From: Lycium barbarum
Lineage: Eukaryota; Streptophyta; Magnoliopsida; Solanales; Solanaceae
Assembly (NCBI RefSeq): GCF_019175385.1
Contig: NC_083342.1
Span: forward strand, 122,202,376-122,266,375
Length of the DNA stretch: 64,000 nt
Direction of reading: 5' to 3'
Within the stretch, counting starts at the first letter, position 1; each line of letters opens with the position of its first letter. The translations under genes were made by a program, and so were the position numbers. Positions 20,017 to 32,634 of this stretch are shown here, piece after piece. The notes beneath the pieces are model-generated. The model had not been told where the DNA came from, made no database searches, and saw nothing but the letters and a program-made list of their open reading frames with translations.

Positions 20017-20479
20017 TATTTAAAACGGAAAAGGTCCAAAAATACCCTTAAACTATTGAAAAAGGCTCATAAATACCCTCCTTCCATCTTTTGGTTTAAA
20101 AATACCCTTCCATCCACCTTTTAGGTCTAAATATACCCTTAAGGTTTGTTTTTGGTTCAAATATACCCTTTAAACTAACAGAATATGTTTTTTTATTTTT
20201 TTTTATCGGAAAAGGTCCAAAAATACCCTTAATCTATTGAAAAAGGCTCATAAATACCCCCTTCCACCTTTTGGTCTAAAAAAATATGAACGAAATAAGT
20301 TTTTTTTTTGGGTTTTTTTTTGCATTTCATGAATAAAAAAACGAAATAGGAAATTATAATTTTTTTTTTGCATTTCGTGTATTAAAAAACAAAATAGGAA
20401 ATTATATTTTTTTTTTTGCATTTCGTGTATTAAAAAAAAATAGGATAAAAAAAAAATCGTTCATATAAAAACGAAATTG

Positions 20480-20536
<57 letters not shown>

Positions 20537-21031
20537 TATTTCGTTGGTATATATATTTTCCAAGTTCGTTTTTATATGAACGAAATTATTTTTTTTTATC
20601 CTATTCGTTTTTTAATACACGAAATGAAAAAAAAAATTATAATTTCCTATTTTGTTTTTTAATACACGAAATGTAAAAAAAAAAATTATAATTTCCTATT
20701 TCATTTTTTTATTCATGAAATGCAAAAAAAACCCAAAAAAAAAAAACATATTTCGTTCATATTTTTTTAGACCAAAAAGTGGAAGGAGGGTATTTATGAG
20801 CCTTTTTCAATAGATTAAGGGTATTTTTGGACCTTTTCCGAAAAAAAAAAAACAAAAAAACATATTCTGTTAGTTTAAAGGGTATATTTGAGCCAAAAAC
20901 AAACCTTAAGGGTATATTTAGACCTAAAAGGTGGATGGAAGGGTATTTTTAGACCAAAAGATAGAAGGAGGGTATTTATGAGCCTTTTTCAATAGTTTAA
21001 GGGTATTTTTGGACCTTTTCCGTATTTAAAA
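20017..21031. mobile_element. Foldback Mutator-like element, 997 bp, with 9-bp TSD
   Basis: A near-palindrome from 20026 to 21022. The left end cggaaaaggtcc is mirrored by ggaccttttccg, and inverted similarity covers almost the whole element to a central (AT)n tract at 20482-20532. It is flanked by the exact 9-bp duplication tatttaaaa (20017-20025 and 21023-21031), as made by Mutator-type transposases. The arms hold repeated units of the type 'aatacccttaa' and then several blocks of gcatttcgtg / cgaaatagg, the same TTTCGT palindrome motif that fills the ends of the larger PMD-carrying element at 33989-38619. No coding capacity. Confidence 0.87.
20482..20532. repeat. (AT)n microsatellite at palindrome centre
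   Basis: About 25 AT dinucleotides at the symmetry axis of the foldback element. Confidence 0.9.
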
Positions 21032-21271
21032 TACCCTCCCCCAAAAGAAAAAGAAAGAAAAGGAAAAAGGGGGTTGTGGATGTGGGGGAACAAATCTGAA
21101 ATAGCAAAATTATTAGGACGACATACATAATAAGTGGGTGGGTGCTGCAAATATAAGAACTCATAGGGACCTTAAACCCCAAAGGCAGAAAAGTCAAGAA
21201 ACAAGAACCCCAAGTTCAGTTCTGTACCTAAGACGAACACGAACCAAAGAGTAAAGGCAACAAGCAACAGC

Positions 21272-24200
21272 ATGCAGGTTTTCAGAAGAAACCCACTTAA
21301 CAGAATCTCCTCAAGATTCCTTAATCAGGTTCGTTATCTTTTCTCTTCCTCTGAACCTTGTCTGTTTCAGTTCCAAAATTAGAGCGAGCTTCTCAATTGT
21401 TGTTTATATTTTCATTTATCTTAGCAGTGTAATATATATTGTGGGATATTGCATATGTCTTGAGGTTCACTGCAAGCTTGTTGTATTTCTAAAATGGGGT
21501 TGAACATGTGGTCCAATACTGTTCATAAGGACTTATATGAGGGCATTGAATTACTGCAGATATTCAAAACTTTCACCCCATTTTCCTCCTGTTTTGTAAT
21601 TTCTTTTCCAAGTACGTTAGTTGTGGTGATTGAGTGGAATCTTTCCCATTTCTTAGGTCAAACTATCATTTTTTTTTTAAGTTTAAAGTTGATTTGTGAT
21701 GTCTAAATTTAGTAAGTCTTTTTTTTCTAATTCAATTTATTTTGGTTTGCTGCTGATATCTTATGAATTGGATATGATAGGTAATCAAAAGCAATGCATA
21801 TTCTACCAAGAAAATTTATGATGCTGGACAGCCGACTCCTGCCACTCACCCTCAGGTACTTCTACACTGCATATATAGCATTAGTATTTGGTAACATGAA
21901 AGTAGGGCTGTACGTAAGAATTGAATAAAATATAAAATCTTGTTTTGGTGGGGTTCTTTTATTGTATGAGATATGCCCGCCTTTCTAGGGAACCCTGTTA
22001 GGAATTGTATGTAAAATTTTATGTCATTTCATGCAGTTAATGAAGGAAGGGGATATTACTCCTGGCATTACCAGTGAAGAATATATGCAGAGAAGGAAGA
22101 AATTATTGGAGTTTCTTCCGGAAAATAGTTTAGCTATTGTTGCAGCGGCTCCCACAAAAATGATGACTGATGTTGTACCTTACAATTTTAGGCAGGATGC
22201 TGACTATTTATACATCACCGGATGCCAACAACCTGGTGGTATCGCAGTTCTAGGGCATGACTGTGGTTTATGCATGTTCATGCCAGAACCAACCCTCCAG
22301 GTACTTCAGGAACCATTCACTTGCTTCGTTCTTGTTGACAGAAGCTGTTAATACGTGAAAAGCTTTGTCCTATTTATAGAACAAATTATCTCAATTTAGT
22401 GACATTTTCTTTAGTTTCAGCTGTTACTATGGTATTATGGTTAGTATACATTGTAGCAAGTTAAAGATTGCTTCCATTCTAAAAGTTAAAAGTATTCTTA
22501 GGATGTTCTTTGGCAAGGAGAAGTGGCTGGAGTTGATGCAGCTCTACAGATATTCAAGGCTGACCTTGCTTACCCTATTAGCAGATTGCCTGAGGTAATT
22601 TTTCTAAAGATCATATCTCCAACTGCAAATAAGTTTGAGATTCTTGTTAGAAGAAAATGCCTCTCGCGCTGATAAGTATAACGGCATAGGTAACATCCCT
22701 TCTGTTAGTCCTTTCAATAGGACAATAGGGTACTTTATCAAAGGGAATGGAAACCCTATTGTTACCTTTCTGAAACCAAAAAAATTAAGGTAATGGAAAC
22801 CCTATTTATCTTCTTTCCTCTGGATTATAGTTAGAGTATCGACCTAAGAAAAATGGCTTATAGATTCCTTTTTTTTTGAGAAAGTAACAGTTGTATGTAT
22901 TTGACTAAATCAGTACATAGGTTGTACTGAAAACCATATTTACATCATAGCAAAAATCAGGAAACTAGTCCATAAAGAAATGGCTCAGAATTGCATCAAT
23001 AGTCAAAGAGAATCAATAGTCAATAGATTCTCTTTGACTATTGATGCAATTCTGAGAATCACCTCCTTCAAAACACCCTCTTTTTCTCTTCTCTTGCCTG
23101 GAAAAGAAATATTTTTCCTCCTTTAATATGTGTAAAAGGTATAGAGGGAACAAAATGGACAGGCATGTCAAAGTGTTCACATATATAGGAGTCAGGCTTG
23201 CCTTATTACTATAACTTCATGTTTGATAGGACCTATCACTGGATGTAGCTTTTCCCCATAATATTGGAAATCAAGCAGGCATCATGTTAGGATGCGTTGA
23301 GAACAGACACGAATCTAGGATTTCTGGAGCATGGGTTCACCACTAAAAAAAAAAAAAAAAAAAGAAGAAAAAAATGTATTAAGCGGGAATTGATCCCTAG
23401 TCCCCTAGGTAAATAACTTAACTTTCAACCAAGTGCACCATTTAGTCTTTTGTAGTATGTGTTCCGGTAGGTAGTATTATACTAATTTTAGAAAACCTAT
23501 ACATAAAATACCTAGTTTTACGGGGAGACCATGTGTTCACGTGCTCCAAAAATAGAGCCTAAAATCGCCCCTGGTTGAAAATATAATATTATGAGCATGA
23601 AATTGAAGAGTGAAGGTTAACACTTTGCGCCAATGAAGTGGGCACTATTTTCCAAATGGAACTAGGATGATTTAGGCAGAGGGAATAGTTGTTGGTTGGC
23701 TGTATTTAGCTGTCAGGTTAACCGCTTAGACTACATAATGACAGTTAATATTTAAATTGACAACACAGAGTACAGCGAAGGAGATATATATATATATAAC
23801 TGAGTGTTATTTGTAGAGAACCATATTATGGTGTAGGTTCTCTACTTATTGTATACCACATGCATATGAGAGCTTAAATCCAGAAAAATCGATAAATTCT
23901 TACCTTATAAAAAAGACCAGGAAATGAAGATGTGATGCCCGTATCATCATTATCTCTATGTCGGCAAGGAAAGTCTGTCAACTATTTCCTTCTAAGCTGT
24001 CTTTCCTGTACATGGCTTCAGTGTAGTGACTTTATTTCACTTGCTCCATGTTACAATTTCTCTGTTCTCTAATTTTTGCGGGACTTGTCAGATGCTCTCC
24101 AGGATGATAGAAAGTTCTTCCACTGTGTTCCATAATGTGAAGACGAGGATTTCATCTTACATGGAATTAGAGGCCTACAAAAAAGCAGTCAACAATTGCA

Positions 24201-27200
24201 AAGTGAAAGATTTCTCTGTTTACACTCATGAAGCCCGATTGGTGAAGTCTCCTGCAGAGCTTAAATTGATGAGAGATTCTGCATCAATGGCCTGTCAGGT
24301 AATGGTAATTCTTTCATTTTTGTCAGGTTTTTGGGTGAGAGTGGTAGTTCTTTCTCACGGAGGTTCATTTTCTGATTGGACACGGAAAAGTAGTCTCTGA
24401 GTGTACAGCTGACTTTACTTTTGTATGTATTTGTCTTCTTTTGAAGTTGATACTCTTCACACAGTTAACAGGTGACTAAGGTATTGAGATATGACCGAGC
24501 TTTTTTCAAAATTATAAAAAGCATTGTTTGCATATCAGCTGATAGCATCATAACTGAAATGTTTGTCATTTTGTTGTATGACAAATTTTCTTTAAAGGTA
24601 AAATAGGTGTTTGCATTTCCCTTTATTTCCTCTTCTTTCATGTCAAGGGTGGTGTCTTCAGGTTGAAGATACTACATTCCGAAGATCCAGAAGCTATTCA
24701 CAAAAGGAAAAAGGGTACAGATAAAAGGATAGATCACCAGTCTAAAATAAGACGGTTCTTGATATTCCAAAAAATTGGAGTCTGTACTTGCTTATTTGCA
24801 TCAACATATTTTTTCTCTAATTGTGAAGGAACTGTTCTTGCATGTACAATCCTTTCTTTGATAATGTGCTTCTGTGTTAAGTGGGTCAGAAGCTCTAGAC
24901 ATGCTGAAAGAAAAGATGTGTGTATACTACCCATTCGTCTAATTTCTCAATCATGATTTGCATGTTTACTTATGAGAGACTGGTCTGGAAAATGTTTCTT
25001 CCTATTCCTGAAATTTGTATGCAGTTGTCTAGCCATATAGTTGGGAGTTATATGGGAGTGTAGATATTTTCCTTTCACTAGTTCAGTCCTTATTTATACT
25101 GTATAAAAGATAAGTTTTTGTTTCTTGATGTTCTAATGTATATGTTTTTGGTAGGCGCTTATCCAGACCATGTTATACTCAAAGTTGTTTCCTGATGAAG
25201 GGATGCTGTCAGCCAAATTCGAATATGAATGCAGAGTTAGAGGTGCCCAAAGAATGGCGTAAGTTTTTTCTTGTATTATCTTTGGAATTTTGTATGTGGA
25301 GAGGGGAGCGACTCGCAATTTTTAAGTATTTTAATCAAACATGGGCTGCAGCAGAGTGAATCAAAATGCCTTTAAAGCCTCATGTCTAAACCTGCAATTG
25401 ATTTTCTTTTTCCTATGTTCTCTGAGTTTCTGATAGTTTCATTGTTTTTTCCTGACTGTTTTCCTTTTTGGTCATACTTCTGGCGGAGATCATTTCAAGG
25501 ATTATTCATTTTTCTTTTCTTGTTCCACAGGTTTAACCCTGTCGTTGGTGGCGGACCTAATGGCAGTGTCATTCATTATTCTCGTAATGACCAGAAAGTA
25601 AGTTTAGTATCTTCAAGCGCAGTTAGATTTGAATATCAAGCATATTAAATACTAGTATCTAATTTGTTGTTTTAACAGATTGAAGATGGGGACTTTGTTG
25701 TTTTAACAGATTGAAGATGGTAACCTTGTCTTGATGGATGTTGGATGCGAGCTCCACGGCTATGTCAGTGATTTTACTCGTACTTGGCCACCCTTTGGCA
25801 AATTTTCTCCTGTTCATGTAAGTATAAAATCCACGATTATCTTCAGTTTTTTCCCCTTGCAAACTTAGACTGTTGACATCTCCAAATGTTTTCAAGATTA
25901 TGGTTATCAAGTACTTTACTACTAGGGCAATATATGATAGTCCCTGGTAAAGTGAAAAATTGAATGCGACTCTCTACTTGTTAACTTCTTTCATCAAATT
26001 TCGTAGTCAATGGAAAAAAATCACAGCTTAAACCATAACAGACACGTTCCAGATATTTTTAACCGTTCTATTATTTTTACTAGTTAAGCTCTCTAACCCT
26101 CGAGTTATCTTGCTGATAAATATTAAGAGCTTCTGATAATGGTTCTTTAACTGGCTTCATGTTTTACTAACAATTATAACCAACCTTTTTTTTTTTTCTC
26201 ATTGTGGAGAGATGTCCATGAATTTTCGAAAGATTTTCTTTTCATCCGTTTCACACTATGTGAAGATGCTGAAATTGTTTAGATCAAGGGTAGTAATGAA
26301 GAGGAGCTTATGCAGGTAAATCTATAAATGGCTCTGCGTACCACCCATTGCTTCAATCCTGAGCTCTGAGTTTAGTGAAGTCCACCCAGAATAACTAGGT
26401 ATATCTTCTCAGTCTGGATCCTGAGATTCTGCTTTCTATATGTAGTAGATGTATCCATGGACCCCTTTTCACTCTTAGCGCCGGTACTAACCTAGCACCC
26501 CGCAAGCAAACTTCTTACCTGGTCTGAATGTCCAGCTAGAGTGTTTTGCTTAAGTGTAGGCTTGCTCCAAATTTGTAACATCTATGTCTATCACCAATTC
26601 TGAAGTGTGAAGCACCATTACTCTAGGAGAGAAAAAATCTGTCCAGGTTGTGTTCCTCTCATGAGAATTTGTCCATCATATGTCCATTGACAGCCAGTGA
26701 ATTTTGGGCACTTAGGATGCAATGTTTGGGCGCCAAGACTTATCCACCTTGATTCAAATATGTTGGAACCCTTGCTGCACATTGAAGGCTTTCAAAAGCT
26801 AGATATTGATTTCCAGCACTTCGATTGGTGGTATCAATTCTGAATCTAAATTCCAGATCCTAAATGGCCTTGCTGATCTGGATGTGAAGAATGAGAATGA
26901 TAATAAAATTCATCTTATTGAAAAACAAAATCTTGATTTTACTTCTTCGCTACAGATTGGTCACTACCCAGTGTAATCCCACAATAGTGGGGTCTGGGGA
27001 GGGTAAGATGTACGCAGCCTTACCCCTACCTGGGTAGGGAGGCTGTTTCCGATTGACCCTCGGCAACCCTCCTCCTTTATCCGGGCTTGGGACCGGCAAT
27101 GTGAGCGAGCTCACACAGGTTATGTTTGAGAAATAAACTCTTCCCTTGATACGGTTTTCGATTGCTAGTTTTCTGTAATATAATCTCTATACACATTTGT

Positions 27201-29619
27201 TGTTTCTGGAACTTGGTGATAAGCTCCAAGACTTGATCTGTTCCTTTCAGGAGGAACTTTATGATCTTATTTTGGAGACAAACAAGGAATGCGTGGAGAT
27301 GTGCAGACCTGGCACAAGCATCCGAGAAATACACCACTACTCGGTACTATTTTAGTTAATCCATCTCGTAATTTCTTTTGGTTTATAATCCTGGGGTAGG
27401 TGGGACCAGGAATTTAATTTATCCTCTTTTCTTGCCTTTCAACTTTCACAGTCTTAGACCCAGTTATATTGCCAAGTTACATTGGTATTCCAGTCTCAGT
27501 ATTTTGGGTACAGTTTTTGAGACCATAATTTTTTTCGTGTTTTGCATAATTGTCTAGTTACACTGACTTCCACCTCCTGTTGCGAATAGCAATGAAGCTT
27601 CGAGGTTTTCATTTGCATGAGCTGAGGGAAATGAGGCTTGATGATATTTTCGAAGTTATGGGCAAAGATTTAATTCCTTTTAAGACTTTGAGTTTAGTGA
27701 TGTTGGGGAGAGACAGATGCCTTTTGGTTGCCTCTCACTTGATCTGAAAATAGTATTTGTTCGCCCATTTCTTCATATATGATGAACGGTAATGCTATGG
27801 TAAAGATAAGCCTGTGCTTAGAGGTGTCTAATTAATGTAGTGTGCTTTGTTAACTGATTCTCTATGAAGGGTAGCATTACTTGGATAATGCAAATAATGG
27901 TTTAACTTTATCACAGAAGGGTCATTCTTTGCGTTTGTTGTTAGGGAAGCTGTTATAGGTCTTATTACTGTTCAAGATATGGGGGTATATGATATACATT
28001 CTGTAGTGAGTAATTGCCCCATACCAGCATACTCCTTTCTTTAGATACTTTAAGGAGTGCCAAGGTCTCATTCTTGTTTTTCTTTTATGATGTGGGATAG
28101 GTAGAAAAGCTGCGAAGAGGATACAAGGAGATTGGGATACTAAAAAATGATCGGCGTGGGAGATATGAAATGTTAAATCCTACGAATATAGGTTATTCCT
28201 TTTACCCCTTACTCTTCCGCTGCAGATATAAGACAATGCATGTGCAATAGAAACAGAAACTTGCTCCCTTTTAATTGGCCTCTCAATTGCTATTCCTATT
28301 GTGTTATTTGCTGAAAAGATAAATGATTTCTTGTTCCACTGCAAGTCTGCGACCATCTCTGAGTGAATTTGGTTTGTCAATATATTTCCAGGTCACTTTC
28401 TAGGAATGGACGTTCATGATTCTTCTACAATTGGATATGATCGACCTCTGAAACCTGGTGTAGTAAGTTTCCTCCCTTACTGATGATTGCTTTGATTTCT
28501 GAAAATAATTAGGGAACCGCAAGGTGTGCTGAAGAAATTGGTTGTCATTCTTTTGAAATCCTCCTCGCAATGAGCATCAGTGACTTGTTCATTCGAAAAC
28601 AAATGAGATTTGCTATAATGCATCATTCTCTTTCAGCAATTCACGATGAGTTTTTCCCCAACGAATAGTTCAAACATTCTCTCCTTGCTTCTTGACTGAA
28701 TTAAAATATAAACCAAGTAACCATGCTTATGCTTTTAGAGCCATATGGTCAAATTTCCCTTTTCCTTCCCTTTCTCAGTTTTATAGAAATGCCAAGGATT
28801 AAAATAGAAAATTGCTTGATGATAAGTATGCATATTTTCTTTACTGATTTTGTCATATGATCCTCTTTGGTCCTATTGCGTCTAATTTCATCACAGATAA
28901 AGTGAATTTCAGAAATGAAGTTGGTAGAAGGTTGTTTACGTCAGGGTAGGATGCATTTGCATAATAATGATTTTTGAAATCTCTGACGGTCTAATTAAGC
29001 AGAAAGATCAAAATATCTTTTGCTTTTCTCTCTAGGTTTGTTTTCTTTCTTGTATATCTTGTCAGTCTGAGTTGCAGGGAATGTTTATTTCTGCGAAACA
29101 TGTAATGTTATATGCAATTGCAGTAAAAAAGATTTAGTAGCTCGTCCATCTTGATTTCATGTTGGTAGTACAAACTGTTCTTATATTTCATGTCATTTCA
29201 TGACAAGTACCTCACTCCTGTGAAAGGTACTTAAGTCCAACACACTTGCTTCCATGTAGGAAAAAATAGTAGTTATCCCATTGTTTTCCTTTTCCCTCAT
29301 TCATCGAATCATAGTAAAGTGTAATATGCTCCCAACCTGTCTGATATGACGAGAAAAACATACACAATATATATCATGCTATGTGCAAAACTACTGAATG
29401 TAACTGTAATGATAAACTAATTGGTGTAGGTGGTAGATTTAAGTTACGGAAAAGGGTCAAATATACCCCTCGTTATACTTTGGGTTCAAATATACCCCTA
29501 CCGTTATACTTTGGGCACAAATATACCCCTCCACCGTTAAAATTGACCAAGGTGGAGCCCAATCCCACATGGCATTAATATTATAATGCCACCTCACTAA
29601 CCAAACCTAATTTTAACAC

Positions 29620-29650
<31 letters not shown>

Positions 29651-31749
29651 AAACCAAAAGAAAACCCCCCATATCAATTTCACCATTAGCTGGTCAGTCT
29701 GTTAAATTCTCTGATGTTTCCATTCTGCATTGCCTCAAAATTCTATAAGCAAGAAAAAAAGTTACTCTGACTCCCTGTTTAGGCAAAGCACAGATTGTAT
29801 CATCCCATTATTGAAAGTTGATTGTGCTGTTGTTTGATGAGTCTTTGGTTGATCATTTATTTTGCTGCAAAAAGCAGGCACAAAAATAAGATACGGTTCT
29901 GAATAACAAGAATAGGAACTAGTAATGACATCCTAGTTCCAGCTGTTTGACGCCACATATGCAATCAGAGTTCGGGCAGATTTCAATCAATAAGTCATAT
30001 GAGAAAGAGTAGGCCTACAACATATAGCTTAAATTGCTTAAAAACTTATTAATGCACTGTAAGAATTCATTTTTGTTAATATGGTACAATGCCTTGTTCA
30101 TCTGATGCTACATGGCTACATAATTAATAATTGGAGGGAGGGTTTCAGGTACCATCTGTTAAAATAGAAGAAGCAATCCAATTATAGTTTTCTTTTAGGA
30201 CAAATACTGATCCACGCATCAGCGGTTCGAAAGACTTCTGTAATGGTTAAATTGATGTGGAGAGGGGGTGGGGTGGGGTTTAAATTTGGGCTTGGTTAGT
30301 GATGTGGCACGCCACATGGTATTTATTTTATTAAATATTAATGTCATGTTGAATTGGGCTCCACCTTAGTCAACTTTAACGGTAGAGGGGTATATTTGTA
30401 CCGAAAGTATAACTGTAGGGGTATATTTGGGCCCAAAGTATAACGAGGGGTATATTTGGGCCTTTTCCGTTTAAGTTATTTATGCTTTAACTGAGGTCTA
30501 TATTGCCAGTGATATCTGCATCTATGCAGGTGTTTTTAGTCCAATTGTGAAACATGCTTTACACTTTTCTAAAAAATGATGACGGAGACGCATATACCTC
30601 AGAATGATCAGATGAAATTAGACAAAGCTAATAGTCTTGGATGAAATAGCCTGGTCATTATTTAGACATTTGTTGTAAGCTCGTGCTCCATCTGGTGGTT
30701 TCTACATTTAACCTTGATGAAGCGGTGATTGATAAGAGGAATTCCTGGCCACAAAAAAAGACGAGTCCTTTTGATGTTAGCTTCTAATTACTTGTGATTT
30801 CTGCAAGAGCCAATCATTGACTTTTATATGTAGGTCATCACAATTGAACCAGGAGTATACATCCCTTCGTGCTTTGATTGTCCAGAAAGGTATACTTGTT
30901 ACTTCATCAAACTAATGTTCCTTTTGACATGCATTCAGATTACTGTATCTTTGATCATCCTCGAGCTCCTTAGAGATTCTCGTTTTATTAAACTGGTTCT
31001 ATCTGCCAAATTATGTTCTGATGGATGGACGAAGAGTTGCTCTTTTATGTACAAAAGATAGAGAGAACCGTATAACAATGTCTTTTCTAGGTTGGTCCTC
31101 AAAAGAAATATTCCATATAGAAATGGCACTTTCAGGTTGTCCCATTCAAGGGGAAGTGGTTGCTTTTGTCATAAATATTGGGGAGAAAGGATAATTGCTC
31201 AGTTGAACTAAGTAGCTGTCAAATCTACATTTCTATTGTCTGGCGATTCATCTGTAGTTAAGGAGCTACATTATTCTCTTACCCCCATTAAGGAAAAAAA
31301 GGCGCACTTGTTTCTTTAGAATTCTTTATTTTATACTTACTTCTATATGCTTAATCTCATCGTCTATAATCACTTCTGTCATTCAGGTTCCGAGGCATTG
31401 GGATTAGGATTGAAGATGAAGTCCTTATTACAGAATCAGGTTATGAGGTATGTTTACAGAAATCGCTCAATTGGTTTTAGTACCAGTCCATATTACTTCT
31501 GACCCTATGATCATGTCCGAAACTTATTAGCACTCAACTACCTAATTAAGTTGGTTTTATAGCATTGCAAGCAGAGGTCAGATACTCAAATGAATCTTTA
31601 GCCATAGGTCTGACCATTATGCCAATTTTCTACCTCACTGGATACAGGTACTTACTGCTTCCATACCAAAGGAAACTAAACACCTTGAGTCCTTGTTGAA
31701 CAACTTTGGCAGTGGAAGGGGAACAGAAACTAGAGCTGCTCTCAGTTAG
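21272..31749 (+). CDS. ICP55: Mitochondrial M24B Xaa-Pro aminopeptidase (ICP55-like), 14 exons
   Basis: Exons: 21272-21328, 21781-21855, 22037-22300, 22502-22594, 24092-24298, 25155-25258, 25531-25597, 25710-25817, 27251-27343, 28101-28191, 28392-28462, 30834-30889, 31387-31447, 31648-31749; 1,449 nt, 482 aa, all GT-AG. Family role: after MPP removes the presequence, ICP55 trims a destabilising residue from mitochondrial proteins. The first ~25 residues (MQVFRRNPLNRISSRF) are basic and Ser/Arg-rich, as in a mitochondrial presequence. Residues ~55-230 form the aminopeptidase-P N-domain (FRQDADYLYITGCQQP). The C-domain keeps all five di-metal ligands: Asp299 (LMDVG), Asp310 (SDFTR), His388 (GHFLG), Glu415 (TIEPG) and Glu445 (ITESG). 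Introns 8 and 11 contain transposons, and intron 7 has a duplicated 3' splice site. Catalytically intact by inspection. Confidence 0.94.
22984..23056. repeat. 31-bp perfect inverted repeat, 11-nt loop
   Basis: Arms 22984-23014 and 23026-23056 are exactly complementary around a loop that repeats part of the arm (aatagtcaata). It lies in ICP55 intron 4. It is too short and isolated to be an obvious MITE. Confidence 0.85.
23310..23580. repeat. Possible old foldback transposon in ICP55 intron 4
   Basis: tggagcatgggttcac near 23327 is mirrored by gtgttcacgtgctcc near 23530, enclosing an A-rich tract and a stretch (gggaattgatccctagtccc) that looks like common dispersed Solanaceae repeats. No duplication found. 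Confidence 0.35.
25663..25720 (+). repeat. 31-bp tandem duplication of a 3' splice site and exon start
   Basis: The segment tttgttgttttaacagattg and the seven following bases (to ...gatgg) occurs at 25663-25689 and again at 25694-25720. Each copy supplies a complete acceptor and the first codons Ile-Glu-Asp-Gly. Using the upstream acceptor (exon from 25679) adds 31 nt, shifts the frame and meets TGA after 11 codons. Using the downstream acceptor (25710) keeps the M24 metal-binding exon in frame. Confidence 0.9.
26962..27117 (-). mobile_element. RTE LINE or SINE 3'-end fragment
   Basis: Contains tgtaatcccacaatagtggg, ggtctggggagggtaagatg and gtacgcagccttacccctac, the widespread Solanaceae LINE/SINE terminal sequence. 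It is in reverse orientation relative to the LINE at 968-2582, whose own tail carries the related tgtgggatttcactgg. It lies in ICP55 intron 8. Ends are not sharply defined. Confidence 0.65.
29438..30478. mobile_element. Mutator-like MITE, 1,023 bp, with 9-bp TSD
   Basis: Element 29447-30469 in ICP55 intron 11. It begins cggaaaagggtcaaatatac and ends with the inverted ggtatatttgggccttttcc plus g. It is flanked by the exact 9-bp duplication tttaagtta (29438-29446 and 30470-30478). A C run followed by an A run sits at about 29620-29653. End sequence and TSD length place it with the foldback element at 20026-21022. No coding region. Confidence 0.87.
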
Positions 31750-32634
31750 TTTTGAAATCTCCGAGCTTCGACACCATCAATCAAATAACAGCTCCGGAAT
31801 CCGAGCTTCTATATCGTAGGCTGTCTACATCACACCCCTTGGGGTGCGGCCCTTCCCCGAACCCTACTAACACAGGATGCTTTGTGGACCGGACTGCCGT
31901 TTTAATCTGAGCGATTATCATGCTTGTCTTCTTCAGAACTTTATGTGCGCTCCTTATTCTTTTCAGAGCCTCTACTCTAATAGCTAGAACGTGTTGAAAT
32001 TTGATGTTTTTAGTGTTGAATAATAATTTATGTTATTAGTTATGATTTTCTAATGAGAACAGTTGCATTGAATTATACTCCTAGAGAGTAAGTAGCATAA
32101 GTTGAAGGGTCATTTGGAAGCATTTCTTTGTCATACAGTTGTCGTTTTGTAGTCCAATATTTTCAAAATATTACTAACCAAGGGCTTTTGTAGTCCTCAC
32201 AAAAATTTCCAAATTAATGTTGAATTTTTCAATTAATTACTTTTAGGTCCAATTTTTTTTTTTTTTTAAAAAGTCAAATTTACTTCTTTTTTTAAAAATA
32301 AAATAAAATTATTACATAGAGGTAGGGGAAGGGGAAATGTGGGAGGGATTACAACATGTGATTAAAACCCTCACCAATAATGTGAAAGTTCAAGTAGTCA
32401 ACCAACTGAGCTACTAGATCCCTACGTCAACTTTGTTTTTGTTCTTATAGTCTACTTTTTAAAAGCCATCGAACACCTACCTTATTTCTTCTTTCACTTT
32501 CTTCTATTGATCTTATATATTACCCTAAAAAATAATCATTTCTTCGTTAGATATTCGTGCTTCTTGTCGCTCTCTCGTTTTTTCTTTTTCATTTGTTGCT
32601 TATTATCCTCCAAAAAAAATATATGTAAAAAAAT
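31750..32634. other. ICP55 3' UTR with a SINE piece, then AT-rich spacer
   Basis: Begins just after the ICP55 stop codon. It contains a SINE-like fragment (31817-31904) and T-rich low-complexity sequence around 32250-32310. No gene seen. Confidence 0.5.
31817..31904 (+). mobile_element. SINE 3' fragment in the ICP55 3' region
   Basis: The strings ggggtgcggcccttccccga and ggatgctttgtggaccggac match, from memory, the conserved body of tRNA-derived SINEs common in Solanaceae. Only about 70 bases after the stop codon, so it may form part of the 3' UTR. Confidence 0.55.
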
